From: Betaproteobacteria bacterium
Lineage (GTDB): Bacteria > Pseudomonadota > Gammaproteobacteria > Burkholderiales > SG8-41
Assembly (NCBI GenBank): GCA_028291945.1
Contig: JAQGNH010000194.1
Location: 1-63,119 of the forward strand
Length of the DNA: 63,119 nucleotides
Direction of reading: 5' to 3'
Shown: positions 26,924-36,593 of the stretch, piece by piece
How the letters are laid out: each line of letters opens with the position of its first letter
How positions within the stretch are numbered: the stretch's first letter is position 1
Notes under the pieces: model-generated
Seen by the model: the letters and a program-made list of their open reading frames with translations, nothing else
The model's database searches: none
Told to the model about the DNA's origin: nothing
Program-made: the position numbers and the translations under genes

Positions 26924-27922
26924 ATGCGCCGCGTCACGCTGACCCAATACCTGATCGAGCAGCAACGCCAGTACGGCAAGGTCTCGCCCGAACTGAGATT
27001 GCTGATCGAGGTCATTGCGCGCGCGTGCAAGGCGATCAGCCACACGGTCAGCAAAGGCCCTCTTGCCGGCATCGGCGACGCCGTCGGACTCGATAACGTC
27101 CAGGGCGAAGCACAGAAAAAGCTCGACGTCATCGCAAATGAAGTGCTGGTCGAGGCGAACGAGTGGGGCGGACAGCTCGCAGCCATGGTTTCCGAGGAAA
27201 TGGCCGAGCCGTACCAGATCCCGAACCGCTATCCCAAAGGCGAGTTTCTTCTTCTATACGATCCGCTCGACGGGTCGTCGAATCTCGATGTGAACATTTC
27301 GGTCGGAACGATATTCTCGGTGCTGCGGTGCCCGACCAATTGCTCCGACTTCGATTACAAGGCGTTTTTGCAACCAGGCGCGCGGCAAGTCGCCGCTGGA
27401 TTTGCGGTGTACGGATCGGCGACGATCCTGGTGCTCACTGTCGGCAACGGAGTGGTGGGATTCACGCTCGACCGCGAAATGGGCTCGTTCGTGCTGACCG
27501 ATGAGCGCATCGTGATCCCCGACGACACGCAGGAATTTGCGATCAACGCATCGAACGCGCGCAATTGGCACCCGCCGGTGAAGCGTTACATCGACGAATG
27601 TCTGGCGGGAAAAAGCGGTCCACGTGACAAGGATTTCAATATGCGCTGGGTCGCGTCCATGGTCGCGGACGTCTACCGCATACTCTGCCGCGGCGGCGTG
27701 TTCCTCTATCCGAAAGACGCGAAGCACAAGGAAGGGCGGCTGCGTCTGATGTACGAAGCGAACCCGATGGCGTTCATCGTTGAGCAGGCCGGTGGGGCTG
27801 CGACCGATGGCCGCCAACGCATTCTGGACCTCCAACCCACCGCGCTGCATCAGCGTGTAGGGGTGGTGCTGGGCTCGAAAAACGAAGTGGAGCGCGTTAC
27901 GCGCTACCACGCGGAGGGCTGA
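26924..27922 (+). CDS. fbp: Class I fructose-1,6-bisphosphatase
   Basis: A 332-aa gluconeogenic and Calvin-cycle phosphatase. Metal and substrate motifs are [20 protein letters not shown] (near residue 113) and the C-terminal [20 protein letters not shown]. It begins at an ATG 23 nt after the divergent MsrA region with AGGAG upstream. Its 3' end overlaps the convergent regulator gene by 26 nt. Together with rpe and gph this suggests complete sugar-phosphate metabolism but is not proof of CO2 fixation. Confidence 0.95.
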   Translation: MRRVTLTQYLIEQQRQYGKVSPELRLLIEVIARACKAISHTVSKGPLAGIGDAVGLDNVQGEAQKKLDVIANEVLVEANEWGGQLAAMVSEEMAEPYQIPNRYPKGEFLLLYDPLDGSSNLDVNISVGTIFSVLRCPTNCSDFDYKAFLQPGARQVAAGFAVYGSATILVLTVGNGVVGFTLDREMGSFVLTDERIVIPDDTQEFAINASNARNWHPPVKRYIDECLAGKSGPRDKDFNMRWVASMVADVYRILCRGGVFLYPKDAKHKEGRLRLMYEANPMAFIVEQAGGAATDGRQRILDLQPTALHQRVGVVLGSKNEVERVTRYHAEG

Positions 27923-28676
27923 TCGTCCTCACGGCCTGCTGAGGCCGGCGCCTGAGCTCGGCAAACGCTTCGAGCTCCCATGGGCGCAATGCAACCAGCA
28001 CGCTCATCGCCGAGCGTTGCTCGAGCGGAAGCCTCACGTCCTCATTGTGCAGCTCGGAAAACTCGAGCGCCACGCGCTTCAGCTTTTCGATGATCTTTGC
28101 GCTCGATCCCTTGGACAGCATGCCGTTTACGACGAGCATGAACTCATCCACGCGGTTGAAGCGGGATCGGAAGAACTCCGTATGCGCCTGCTCCTTGAAA
28201 TAGCGCTGTATCGGTCCATCCGGCAGCCACGCGAACGTGCGTGAAACCAGCAACCGGATACGATTACCGGGCTGCAGCTCGATGAACTTGAGGCGGTCGA
28301 GCCGCGTGAGCAGTCGGACGCATTCCGCAGCGCTGATCTCGTACTTGTTGACGATCTGCTCGAACGTGACGTGATTGAGGGCGCATACCGCGACGAGGAA
28401 CAGGGTCTTGTCCGCGACGATCTCTTTTTCCTGCTGTTCAGTAAGCTGCGAGATCAGCGATTCCTCACGAGCCAGTGCGCGTGCAAGCTCGGAAAAATCG
28501 ATCTTGGCGCAGCCGCAGATCTGGTCGAGGCGGGTCAGGGTGAAATCATGCCGCGAAAACATGCGCTTGACGCTCGCCTCGCTCAGACCGAGATGAGGCG
28601 CGAGATCGGCGTATTTGACGCCGCGCGCCCTAAGCTCGCGCTTCAAAACTTCCACTAAAGCCGCACTGTGCGCCAT
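27897..28676 (-). CDS. XRE-type helix-turn-helix transcriptional regulator
   Basis: A 259-aa regulator with an N-terminal Cro/C1-type HTH (about residues 9-62: [20 protein letters not shown] then [16 protein letters not shown]). A second winged-helix-like unit ([20 protein letters not shown]) and a C-terminal helical sensor region follow. Such proteins are widespread in betaproteobacteria. The target is unknown. The gene end overlaps fbp by 26 nt, so transcripts would be mutually antisense. Confidence 0.82.
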   Translation of the reverse strand: MAHSAALVEVLKRELRARGVKYADLAPHLGLSEASVKRMFSRHDFTLTRLDQICGCAKIDFSELARALAREESLISQLTEQQEKEIVADKTLFLVAVCALNHVTFEQIVNKYEISAAECVRLLTRLDRLKFIELQPGNRIRLLVSRTFAWLPDGPIQRYFKEQAHTEFFRSRFNRVDEFMLVVNGMLSKGSSAKIIEKLKRVALEFSELHNEDVRLPLEQRSAMSVLVALRPWELEAFAELRRRPQQAVRTISPPRGSA

Positions 28677-28827
28677 CCCCTCCTCCCCTCGAAGTGGCGC
28701 CTAATGATACCTCCGGGGAACGCAGGCGCAACCTGGACGATGCCGCTCGCCGCATCAGCGCACCAACGCCATCATGGCTCCACAGCGCGCGTACACGCGC
28801 AGTCACCACCACCTCGGGAGACCTACC

Positions 28828-29658
28828 ATGGAAACCAAAGCGCTGATCGACACCACCCCACGCTTCGCGCAACGTTCCATCCAACTCGTGCTGGTTCGCG
28901 CCAATGGGCCTCTGTTCTACAGCGTGGCCACAGCGTCCCTGCTCGAAGCCCTGGCGCCGCTGTATGCCGATCGTATGCGCCAGCTCTTTCGCAAAGACGA
29001 GGTGTTCTCTGCCTGGATGGACAAGGAGTGGCTGCCGCGCAAAGCCGCGCGGGCCGCCGCGTTGCGGCAATATGTGGAAAAGACCTGGCCTGAGCTCGAT
29101 TGGGCGGCGGCCTACGAGCAGTGCCGCTGCACCGTGGTGTCGGACGGCGGCATGGGCCCACTTAAACCGACCGCAGCACACGAAGCGCTTGCACACTGTG
29201 TCGCCGCGACGCAGAGCGGCGTCTTTTACCGCTCGGTTGCCCGCTGGGCAGACGATGCACAGTTGCGCGAAATGGCGGCCGGGATGGCACGCGAGGAAGC
29301 GCTTTCGTTCGGACATTTTCGTGCTGCGTACGAACGCCGCGCGCGTGCTCAGCGGTTCGGCGCGATTTCTGCGTGGCGCACGGCATCGGCCTGCATGCGC
29401 ACGGCAAGAGATCTCCACCTCGCGATGGCGTTTCGCGCTCTCGGCGCGCACTGCCGGGCCCAGGTGCCTTTCCCGGTACTCGATTACCCCGAATTCCTGA
29501 CCCGCATGCGCGCTGTCATAGAGTGTCACGCCGGACTGGGCACCCGCGAACGCATCCTCCTACGCACGTGGAAAAACCGGCCGCGTATCATCAAGCGCCA
29601 GGAGACTCAGGCACGTGTCTCCCGCGACTTCAGGCCGGTGCTGCAAGCGGCCGCTTGA
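28828..29658 (+). CDS. Ferritin-like-fold helical protein of unknown function (276 aa)
   Basis: A 276-aa all-helical protein. The central segment has HEALAHCVAATQSGVFYRS and MAREEALSFGHFRAAYE, a Glu/His pattern that recalls a ferritin-like di-iron four-helix bundle, but I cannot place all the ligands. The N-terminus of the open frame is at 28774; the ATG at 28828 with GGGAG upstream is preferred. It has no signal peptide. It could also be a catalytically inert relative. Confidence 0.55.
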   Translation: METKALIDTTPRFAQRSIQLVLVRANGPLFYSVATASLLEALAPLYADRMRQLFRKDEVFSAWMDKEWLPRKAARAAALRQYVEKTWPELDWAAAYEQCRCTVVSDGGMGPLKPTAAHEALAHCVAATQSGVFYRSVARWADDAQLREMAAGMAREEALSFGHFRAAYERRARAQRFGAISAWRTASACMRTARDLHLAMAFRALGAHCRAQVPFPVLDYPEFLTRMRAVIECHAGLGTRERILLRTWKNRPRIIKRQETQARVSRDFRPVLQAAA

Positions 29659-29736
29659 AAATCGATACGCGGAGAATCGGCGCTTGCCGTGATGGTGCTT
29701 TATTCGCTAGATTGGTCGCCTTCTTAAGGAGCTCAT

Positions 29737-30312
29737 ATGCAATCCAACAACGATCCATCCACGCGCGAGGTCGCGACGCTCGCGGGAGGGTGCTTCTGGT
29801 GCCTCGAAGCGGTTTACGACGAGCTCAAAGGCGTGGAATCCGTGGAATCGGGCTACATGGGAGGGGCCGTCGTCAATCCAACCTATGAGCAGGTGTGCGG
29901 CGGCGATACCGGGCACGCCGAAGTCGTTCAGATCAAGTTCAATCCCGCGGTTGTGACCTTCGGGGACATCCTGGGTATTTTCTTCGCGATTCATGACCCG
30001 ACGACGCTGAACCGGCAAGGCAACGACCTCGGCACACAATATCGTTCAGCGATTTTCTATCACACGCCGAAGCAAAAAGAGGTTGCGCAGGAAGTGATGG
30101 GGGACATCGCACGTGAGCAGTTGTACCCCCGTCCGCTGGTGACCCAGTTGGAGCCCGCGTCCACCTTTTACGTCGCGGAGGATTATCACCGGGAGTACTT
30201 CGCGCGCAATCCCAACCAGGGCTACTGCCAGTTCGTTGTCGCGCCCAAAGTGGCCAAATTTCGGAAGTCTTTCTTTGATCGCCTCAAGAAAACAGAAAAG
30301 ACGAAAGCATGA
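29737..30312 (+). CDS. msrA: Cytoplasmic peptide-methionine (S)-sulfoxide reductase MsrA
   Basis: A 191-aa MsrA without a signal peptide, so a cytoplasmic partner of the exported enzyme at 26208. The catalytic Cys19 is in GGCFWC, followed by GYMGGAVVNPTYEQVCGG and GHAEVVQIKF. A likely resolving Cys lies in NPNQGYCQFVV. Ribosome binding site AAGGAG precedes the ATG. Two MsrA copies in 3 kb with different cell locations suggest separate repair needs in cytoplasm and periplasm. Confidence 0.93.
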   Translation: MQSNNDPSTREVATLAGGCFWCLEAVYDELKGVESVESGYMGGAVVNPTYEQVCGGDTGHAEVVQIKFNPAVVTFGDILGIFFAIHDPTTLNRQGNDLGTQYRSAIFYHTPKQKEVAQEVMGDIAREQLYPRPLVTQLEPASTFYVAEDYHREYFARNPNQGYCQFVVAPKVAKFRKSFFDRLKKTEKTKA

Positions 30313-30404
30313 TGGCGTCGTAATACGCGGGCCCGCAGCGAACATCGCAGCGGTTACATTGACAGCGAAAGCGATTCACCCTATCGCCCGAACCCAGCGT
30401 CAGC

Positions 30405-31382
30405 TCACCAGCTTCCCGAACTGCCTCCGCCGCCAGAGCTGCCGCCGCCTCCCGAGTAGCTGCTGCCCGAGGCGTCAGAGCTCGAGCTCCACGAAGAGCC
30501 GGTCGAGCTTGCGCCCCCCAGGACAAAACCGCCGACGCTTGCACGTCCCTTAGTTTTCAAGCTCCGTTGTGCCTTGGCGTACCACGCCGTGCGCGACACG
30601 ATCAGCTTCGACAGCGGGAACAGGATGAGATAAGTGACGAGCAGGACTAACGCGCCGTGCGTGCCGACAACGACGATGGGAAACATCGCCCAGAACGGGA
30701 TCAGGAATAGGTACAGGAACCAGCCCACCCCGGGCGTCAGTACCCCGATCACCGTAAAAAGCCCAATGATCCCGAATATGAACGCGCCGAAAAGGATGCG
30801 CTGCGTCAGCGGTAAGTCAGGTGCCTGAATACCCGACAATCCTGAACGGGACGGCTGCCCGCCACTAGCGGGCTTCGCGTCTGCAACGGCGTCGCTTTCA
30901 CCTCGTAGCTGAGAGAGAATCGCGCGCACGCCGTCTTCCACACCACTGTCGAAGTCGCCGGCCTTGAAACGGGGAGCGATGACGTTCCGGATGATGCGGT
31001 TCGAATTGAGGTCGGTGAGCCGTCCCTCGAGGCCATAACCGACTTCGATTCGCATCTTGCGCTCGCGAGGAACAACGACCAGGAGCACGCCGTTGTCCTT
31101 ACCTCGCCGACCCAGCTTCCACGATTCGAAAACAGCGACTGCGTAGTCCTCGATGCTGCGTCCGTCCAGGCTCTGCACGGTCAGAACGACAACCTGATCA
31201 GTGGTCCTGCTCTCGTGAGCCCTGAGCATCTCCGAGACACGCTCGTTCGCGGCGGCAGACAAGAGCTCTGCATTGTCGACGACTCGTCCGCTGAGAAAGG
31301 GGATCTCAGCCGATCCTGCAAGCGCAGCGCATGTCAGGAGCAGCGCGAGCACTGCGCAAAGCACCTTTACGTAACCTTTCAC
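30405..31382 (-). CDS. TPM-domain (YgcG-like) exported membrane protein
   Basis: A 325-aa protein with a signal peptide (to about residue 25), a TPM domain (VDNAELLSAAANERVSEML, VVVLTVQSLDGRSIEDYA, and GYGLEGRLTDLNSNRIIRNV), membrane helices around residues 195-245, and a Ser/Gly-rich C-terminus ending in a long GGGGSSGG tail. This is the standard YgcG/psb32-like architecture. Its start overlaps the next gene's stop (ATGA), and both carry TPM-type regions, so they probably form a membrane complex. Biochemical role unsettled. Confidence 0.85.
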   Translation of the reverse strand: MKGYVKVLCAVLALLLTCAALAGSAEIPFLSGRVVDNAELLSAAANERVSEMLRAHESRTTDQVVVLTVQSLDGRSIEDYAVAVFESWKLGRRGKDNGVLLVVVPRERKMRIEVGYGLEGRLTDLNSNRIIRNVIAPRFKAGDFDSGVEDGVRAILSQLRGESDAVADAKPASGGQPSRSGLSGIQAPDLPLTQRILFGAFIFGIIGLFTVIGVLTPGVGWFLYLFLIPFWAMFPIVVVGTHGALVLLVTYLILFPLSKLIVSRTAWYAKAQRSLKTKGRASVGGFVLGGASSTGSSWSSSSDASGSSYSGGGGSSGGGGSSGSW

Positions 31383-32029
31383 GCACCTTTCTCCAGCACG
31401 ACATCGTCATCAAGCTCGTTGGGAGCTCCAGGCGTTATCGCCAGTCCGCCCTGCTTCAATACGCTCTTGATCCGCTCGAAAGCCAGTTCGAATGCGGGAA
31501 CCGCACCGGCCCTCGACAGCAGCGCGCCCGTCGCCTGCTCGATAGCAGCGAGCTCGGCGCGAGGCGCGTACGGCGTCAGCCCGGTGTCCGCCAGCACGAT
31601 TGCGGCGCGCTCGTAACGGCATAGCAGGACGAGCACCGCTCGGCGCTGTGACGTCCGGAAAAGCTCACGTTGCAGGAACAGAGAGCGCGCATATTGCTGC
31701 GCCTCGGCGTGCGCGCGCGCTCGGTCGAGAAAAAGCCGTCCGAGCGCCGGGACGAGTGCGGCTCCAATCGACACCGCCGCACCTGCAGCGAGGACCAGCA
31801 TGGCGTCGAACGCGATGAGACTCGCGTGCGTCCAGTCTGCAAAAAGCGGCGGAGCGAACCCTGCGATCAGCGCGCCAACTGCTGAGCCCATTGCGTACGC
31901 TTTCCAGGGGATTTCGGGGTATACGTCGGCTTTGCCCGTCATAGCGGCGACGGCCTGTATGCCGGTGTCCGCTTCGAAGCGGGCGACTAGAGTATTGATT
32001 TGTTGTCGCTCTTTCTGTGAGAGGGGCAT
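31379..32029 (-). CDS. TPM-domain membrane protein, second of a pair
   Basis: A 216-aa protein starting MPLSQKERQQINTLVARFEA, with two membrane helices (about residues 47-65 and 75-95) and a TPM-type C-terminus (RAVLVLLCRYERAAIVLADT). The ATG at 32029 has GAGG upstream and is preferred over a TTG at 32053. Its stop overlaps the YgcG-like start. Paired TPM genes of this kind often follow LemA genes, but no lemA is next to it here. Confidence 0.78.
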   Translation of the reverse strand: MPLSQKERQQINTLVARFEADTGIQAVAAMTGKADVYPEIPWKAYAMGSAVGALIAGFAPPLFADWTHASLIAFDAMLVLAAGAAVSIGAALVPALGRLFLDRARAHAEAQQYARSLFLQRELFRTSQRRAVLVLLCRYERAAIVLADTGLTPYAPRAELAAIEQATGALLSRAGAVPAFELAFERIKSVLKQGGLAITPGAPNELDDDVVLEKGA

Positions 32030-32249
32030 CGCATCAGCCTCTAATTCGACCAAGTATTGTGTTCCTGCAGACGCGCACTGACAAACCGCGCGTCATTTAT
32101 TTGAGATTCTCCTATGAAACGACACGCTCATTCAGCACGTGATAGCGATTGACAACGGCGTTTTCCCTCGGCATCCTCTCGTCACCGTGCTGCGTTGAGA
32201 GCGGCAAGGGCAGCAAAAATCCAACCCACCATATAACGGGAGACACCGA

Positions 32250-32561
32250 ATGGCTGCAAAGAAAAAGGCTACCAAGAAAGCACCGGCAAAGAAAAAGGCG
32301 GCTTCGAAACGCAAGCCGAACGCCGCATTCATGAAAGCAATGCAACCGAGCGCATCGCTCTCAGCCGTGATTGGCGGCAGCCCCATGCCGCGCACCGAAG
32401 TAACGAAAAAAATCTGGAACTACATCAAGAAGAACAATCTTCAGGACAGCAAGAACCGGCGCAATATCAACGCTGACGACAAGCTGCGTGAAGTATTCGG
32501 GGGCAAAAAACAGGTCTCGATGTTCGAAATGACCAAGCTCGTCAACAAGCACCTCAAGTAA
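32250..32561 (+). CDS. SWIB/MDM2-domain protein with histone-H1-like basic tail
   Basis: A 103-aa protein: a Lys/Ala-rich N-terminus (MAAKKKATKKAPAKKKAASK) like histone H1, then a SWIB/MDM2 domain (residues 38-103) with LSAVIGGSPMPRTEVTKKIW, NNLQDSKNRRNINADDKL and FGGKKQVSMFEMTKLV. In eukaryotes SWIB acts in chromatin remodelling; bacterial copies are thought to bind DNA or other proteins, with the role unproven. Ribosome binding site GGGAG precedes the ATG. A terminator follows. Confidence 0.88.
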   Translation: MAAKKKATKKAPAKKKAASKRKPNAAFMKAMQPSASLSAVIGGSPMPRTEVTKKIWNYIKKNNLQDSKNRRNINADDKLREVFGGKKQVSMFEMTKLVNKHLK

Positions 32562-32578
32562 CTCTACCGTATTCCCGA

Positions 32579-32616
32579 ACGGCCGGCGTCGCGGTTAGCG
32601 GCGACCGGCCGTTTGT
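32579..32616. terminator. Bidirectional terminator between SWIB and MFS genes
   Basis: ACGGCCGG (32579-32586) pairs with CCGGCCGT (32605-32612) and encloses a shorter inner stem (GTCGC/GCGAC). TTTGTTTTC follows rightward. It lies between two convergent genes. The leftward tail is poor in T, so the rightward direction is the more certain. Confidence 0.68.
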
Positions 32617-32620
32617 TTTC

Positions 32621-33751
32621 TTACACACCGCGCCTCGCGTACCAACCGCCTGCCAACAGTGCTGCCGACATGGACCAAAACACGGGAGCCATACCGAGCG
32701 CAGCACCGAGTGCGCCGAACATGAGCGGAATCCCGGCTTGGCTCAAGTTGAGCAGCAGTGTTCGAACGCCTACGGCCTCACCGCCCCGCCCTGGAGGCGC
32801 TTTGTTGTAAAGCAGCGCCATGATCATCGGCTGTGCGCCACCCAGGCCCATACCCAGCACAAACGCGAGCGCCATCAAGAGGGCGACATCCGAAACCAGC
32901 GGTAACATCGCAAGCCCCAATCCCGAGATGAACATCGCGGCGATCAGCATTTTCCATTCGCTCAATCGATGCACTAGCGCAGGCAAGGCGAGGCGCACGA
33001 CGAAAACCGCCGCCCCAAAGCATCCGAGTATCAAACCGATCGTGGAGGCCGAAAGACCGAGGCGTGAGCCGTGGATCGGCATGACGAAGGTGAACAGATC
33101 CCACGCCATCGACAGCAGTCCACTCACGACAAATACGCGCCTTAATGTCGGAATCCGAAGCAGATCACTCAGTCGTTTTTTATCGCCAGCCTTGAGCGCA
33201 GCAGCGTGGCGCGGCACATTGATCGGTCGCGCAAACATGACTGCGAGTGTGATGAGGAGCGTCACAGCGTAGAGCAGAAAAGTGTAGCGGTGGCCGATCC
33301 AGTCGATCGAAAAGCCCGCCGTCATCGGCCCGAGAAAGCTCGATACGGAGAAGGCGAGAGCCAGAACCGTGAAATTGCGCGCGCGATCCCGAACTTCGCC
33401 GATGAGGCCGGCCGCCTGGTTGACCGCAATGTGAAAGAACATGAAACCGCTGCCCGAGAGCGCGCTGACGATGAACAGAGTCTCCAAACGCGGCACTGCG
33501 AATGCCGCGAGGAGTGCACCCAACACCGCTAGCACGCCCACGTACATCGGCATGCGAACCCCGACTCGATCGATGTAGCGCCCCCAGCTCACCGCGAAAA
33601 TCATCGGTACGACCGCGAGCAGCGACATCAGCAGCCCGACCGTCGCCGCGCTTGCGCCGAGGCTGAGCGCGAACAGGGAAAGCGTGACGCGCGAGCCGGC
33701 GAAAGCGAGATGCAACAAAACCGTTATCAGGCCAATGCGGTAGAGCGTCAC
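32621..33751 (-). CDS. MFS transporter
   Basis: A 376-aa major-facilitator protein with about 11-12 hydrophobic helices. It has the loop 2-3 signature GRYIDRVGVRMP and no ligand that reveals the substrate. The reading frame is open upstream to 33898 inside the DMT gene, but those 49 residues are Arg-rich and non-coding. A GTG at 33751 gives the natural start TLYRIGLITVLLHLAFAGSR. It lies 34 nt after the DMT transporter gene, so the two form a leftward pair. Confidence 0.82.
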   Translation of the reverse strand: MTLYRIGLITVLLHLAFAGSRVTLSLFALSLGASAATVGLLMSLLAVVPMIFAVSWGRYIDRVGVRMPMYVGVLAVLGALLAAFAVPRLETLFIVSALSGSGFMFFHIAVNQAAGLIGEVRDRARNFTVLALAFSVSSFLGPMTAGFSIDWIGHRYTFLLYAVTLLITLAVMFARPINVPRHAAALKAGDKKRLSDLLRIPTLRRVFVVSGLLSMAWDLFTFVMPIHGSRLGLSASTIGLILGCFGAAVFVVRLALPALVHRLSEWKMLIAAMFISGLGLAMLPLVSDVALLMALAFVLGMGLGGAQPMIMALLYNKAPPGRGGEAVGVRTLLLNLSQAGIPLMFGALGAALGMAPVFWSMSAALLAGGWYARRGV

Positions 33752-33785
33752 GTCGAGCGACGCCGCAGAGACGCTGTAGCCAGCG

Positions 33786-34727
33786 TCATGTTGCCGTTGT
33801 GCGCGTCGACAACCGTCGCGCCGATGGCGTCGGCGGCTTCCGCGGCTGCTCACGCCATGCCACGAGCCCCACGCCCAGCAGCGTGACCGCGATACCAAGA
33901 AGACTCAATCTGGATGGAACTACGCCAAACAGGGCCAGCTCGAGAGCGACCGCAAACAGAGGTGTCAGATAGATGAGGCTTGTCACACGTGCAGCCTGTC
34001 CGCGGCGCATGAGCGTGTGCAGTGCATTCACGCCGAGTATCGAGGCGCCGATCACCAGAAAAACGACCGCGGCCGCCAGCGACCACGACCATATAACGGG
34101 CGCGCCTTCGACCCACCACGCCAGAGGCGCAACCACGACGAGCGTGGCCGCGAACTGCAGCGTCGCTGCCGCACGCAGATCGACGAGCGGGCAGAAGGTG
34201 CGCTGATAGAGCGTGCCCGCGGTGACGCCCATCAGAGAGATCGCTACTGCAATGAGACTGCCCGCTGTCGCTTCGCGGACGTCGATCTTATGCCAGACGA
34301 CCAGCCCGACGCCTGTCAGTCCCACGATGATGCCTGCCCACTGTCGTGGCGCGAGCCGTTCGCCCATCCAGCGTGCGGCGATGAAGGCAGTAAGCAAAGG
34401 TTGAATGGAGAGGAGCACCGCCGTGATGCCTGCGGACATTCCGAGATATTGCGTGTAGTGACTGCCTCCCAGGTGCACGACGTGCATGAGAAGCCCCGCG
34501 ATGACGACGTGCCGTAACTCGGAGCGAGTCGCCGGCCACCGCGGCCTGGCGATCAGCACGATAGGTACGAGGCATGCTATGCCGAAAGCAAAACGTATCG
34601 CGAGAAACGTGAAGGGGGGCGCGTGCTGGAGACCGATCTTGGTCGCGATGAAGCCCGAGCCCCAGACTGCGACGAAATACCAGGCAAGTGCGGTTTCCAG
34701 CCATCTCCGCTCGGAGGAGGTCTGCAA
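33786..34727 (-). CDS. EamA/DMT-superfamily transporter
   Basis: A 313-aa protein with ten predicted membrane helices in two EamA repeats (FVAVWGSGFIATKIGLQHAP in the first, GTLYQRTFCPLVDLRAAATL opening the second). Members export amino acids or metabolites; the substrate is unknown. It is upstream of the MFS gene. Divergent from the DUF47-Pit pair. Confidence 0.85.
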   Translation of the reverse strand: MQTSSERRWLETALAWYFVAVWGSGFIATKIGLQHAPPFTFLAIRFAFGIACLVPIVLIARPRWPATRSELRHVVIAGLLMHVVHLGGSHYTQYLGMSAGITAVLLSIQPLLTAFIAARWMGERLAPRQWAGIIVGLTGVGLVVWHKIDVREATAGSLIAVAISLMGVTAGTLYQRTFCPLVDLRAAATLQFAATLVVVAPLAWWVEGAPVIWSWSLAAAVVFLVIGASILGVNALHTLMRRGQAARVTSLIYLTPLFAVALELALFGVVPSRLSLLGIAVTLLGVGLVAWREQPRKPPTPSARRLSTRTTAT

Positions 34728-34877
34728 AACTGTTGTTCGCGGCTGGGCCGCGTGTTTTCAGAAAAGAGCGGAAGTATACGTGAGCCGAGATGGTGTCGTA
34801 CCGGCCAGCGGAAACCGATAGAATGCGCCTCGTCGATAAGCGGCGGCACGACGTGCCGCATGAATCAGGAGAGACTT

Positions 34878-35504
34878 ATGTTCGGGCGACTGATGCCGCG
34901 CGAAGGGCGGTTCTTCGAGCTGTTCAATGAGCTTGCCGAAGAGCTCCTGCAAGGCGCACGCGAGCTGGCTGCGCTCATCACCAGTGGAGACGATATCGAG
35001 CGGCGCGCGTACGCGATCGAGTCGATCGAAAAGCGCGGCGACAAGATCGCGCACGCGGCGATCGAGCTCCTCCATCGCACCTTTATTACGCCACTCGACC
35101 GCGATGACATCCATCAGCTGGTGAGCAAGATGGACGACATCCTCGACGTAATCGAGGACACTTCGCAGTCGATCTATGCGTATGACGTCCGCTCGATCAC
35201 ACCCGAAGCGCTGCGTCTCGCCGAGCTCTGCGTCTCGTGCGTCGACAAAGTAAAAGCAGCCGTCGGCATGCTGTCCGATATGGACAACGCGAAGGCGATC
35301 ATGATCGTGTGCGAGGACATCGATCGCCTGGAGTCCGAAGCCGATCACGTTATGCGCTCCGCAATGGCGAAGCTCTTCAGGGACGAACCGGACGTAAAGC
35401 AGGTGATGAAAATGCGTTCCGTCTATGAAATGCTCGAAACGGTAACCGACCGCTGCGAAGACGTGGCGAACGTCATACAGGGTATCGTGCTGGAAAATTC
35501 CTGA
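34878..35504 (+). CDS. DUF47/PhoU-like phosphate transport accessory protein
   Basis: A 208-aa helical protein of the DUF47 family, homologous to PhoU. Key stretches are FFELFNELAEELLQGARELA and IHQLVSKMDDILDVIEDTSQ. It lies 27 nt before the Pit-type transporter, the normal gene pair, and probably regulates that transporter. The ATG at 34878 has GGAGAG upstream; longer frames that begin at 34623 run into the divergent gene and are rejected. Confidence 0.92.
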   Translation: MFGRLMPREGRFFELFNELAEELLQGARELAALITSGDDIERRAYAIESIEKRGDKIAHAAIELLHRTFITPLDRDDIHQLVSKMDDILDVIEDTSQSIYAYDVRSITPEALRLAELCVSCVDKVKAAVGMLSDMDNAKAIMIVCEDIDRLESEADHVMRSAMAKLFRDEPDVKQVMKMRSVYEMLETVTDRCEDVANVIQGIVLENS

Positions 35505-35531
35505 ACCGCGACCTCCAAGAAGAGCAGACAC

Positions 35532-36524
35532 ATGTCATTCGAGGTCCTGGTATTCCTGATCCTGGTCGCGCTTGCATTCGACTTCATGAACGGCTTCCAC
35601 GATGCGGCGAATTCCATAGCCACGGTGGTTTCAACGGGCGTGTTGCGGCCGTTATGGGCAGTAGGGTGGGCAGCAGGATTCAATTTTCTCGCTTTTTTCC
35701 TGTTCGAAACCAAGGTCGCGGCGACGATCGGCAAAGGCATCATCGATACGGGCATCGTCGACCATCACGTGATCTTCGGCGCGCTCATCGGTGCGATTGT
35801 GTGGAACGTCATCACTTGGCTTTACGGCATTCCATCGAGCTCGTCCCACGCGTTGATCGGAGGTCTCGTCGGCGCTGCAGTTGCTAAAGCCGGCTTCAGC
35901 GCACTCATTACGGGCGAGCTTTTGAAGATAATCGCATTCATCTTCGTGGCACCCCTGCTCGGGATGATGCTGGCGGCGCTGCTGATGATCGCGGTGTCGT
36001 GGCTCTTCGTGCGAGCGACGCCGCGTCGAATTGACGGCTGGTTCCGCCGACTGCAACTCCTGTCTGCGGCGCTGTACAGCCTCGGTCATGGCGGCAACGA
36101 TGCACAAAAAACCGCGGGCATCATCTGGCTGCTGCTGATCACCGCCGGCTACTCGACGACGCGCGACTCGGTGCCGGCGTGGGTGGTGATCGCGTGTTAT
36201 GTGACGATCGCATTCGGAACGCTGTTTGGCGGGTGGCGCATCGTGAGGACCATGGGGCAGCGCATCACGAAGCTGAAGCCGGTCGGCGGCTTCTGCGCTG
36301 AAACCGGGGGTGCGATCACGTTGTTTCTCGCGACCTCGCTCGGCATTCCAGTTTCGACTACTCACACCATAACGGGCGCCATCGTGGGTGTCGGCGCGGT
36401 GCGTAACGTGTCCGCGGTGCGCTGGGGAGTCGCTGGTGGAATCGTATGGGCCTGGATACTGACGATTCCATGCTCGGCCGCAGTCGCGGCGGTGGCGTGG
36501 TGGGTCGGCAAGTTCGTGCTCTAG
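35532..36524 (+). CDS. pit: Low-affinity inorganic phosphate transporter (PiT family)
   Basis: A 330-aa inner-membrane carrier with about ten helices. The two PiT signatures are FDFMNGFHDAANSIATVVST near the N-terminus and YSLGHGGNDAQKTAGIIWLL near residue 185; VSTTHTITGAIVGVGAV is near the end. It imports phosphate, probably as a metal-phosphate with H+. It is cotranscribed with the DUF47 accessory gene. Confidence 0.93.
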   Translation: MSFEVLVFLILVALAFDFMNGFHDAANSIATVVSTGVLRPLWAVGWAAGFNFLAFFLFETKVAATIGKGIIDTGIVDHHVIFGALIGAIVWNVITWLYGIPSSSSHALIGGLVGAAVAKAGFSALITGELLKIIAFIFVAPLLGMMLAALLMIAVSWLFVRATPRRIDGWFRRLQLLSAALYSLGHGGNDAQKTAGIIWLLLITAGYSTTRDSVPAWVVIACYVTIAFGTLFGGWRIVRTMGQRITKLKPVGGFCAETGGAITLFLATSLGIPVSTTHTITGAIVGVGAVRNVSAVRWGVAGGIVWAWILTIPCSAAVAAVAWWVGKFVL

Positions 36525-36593
36525 AGAACGTCAGCGTCATCCGGTACTAACGATCGAGCGGAGACTACGTATCGATCACCGGCGCGGAAGTCC

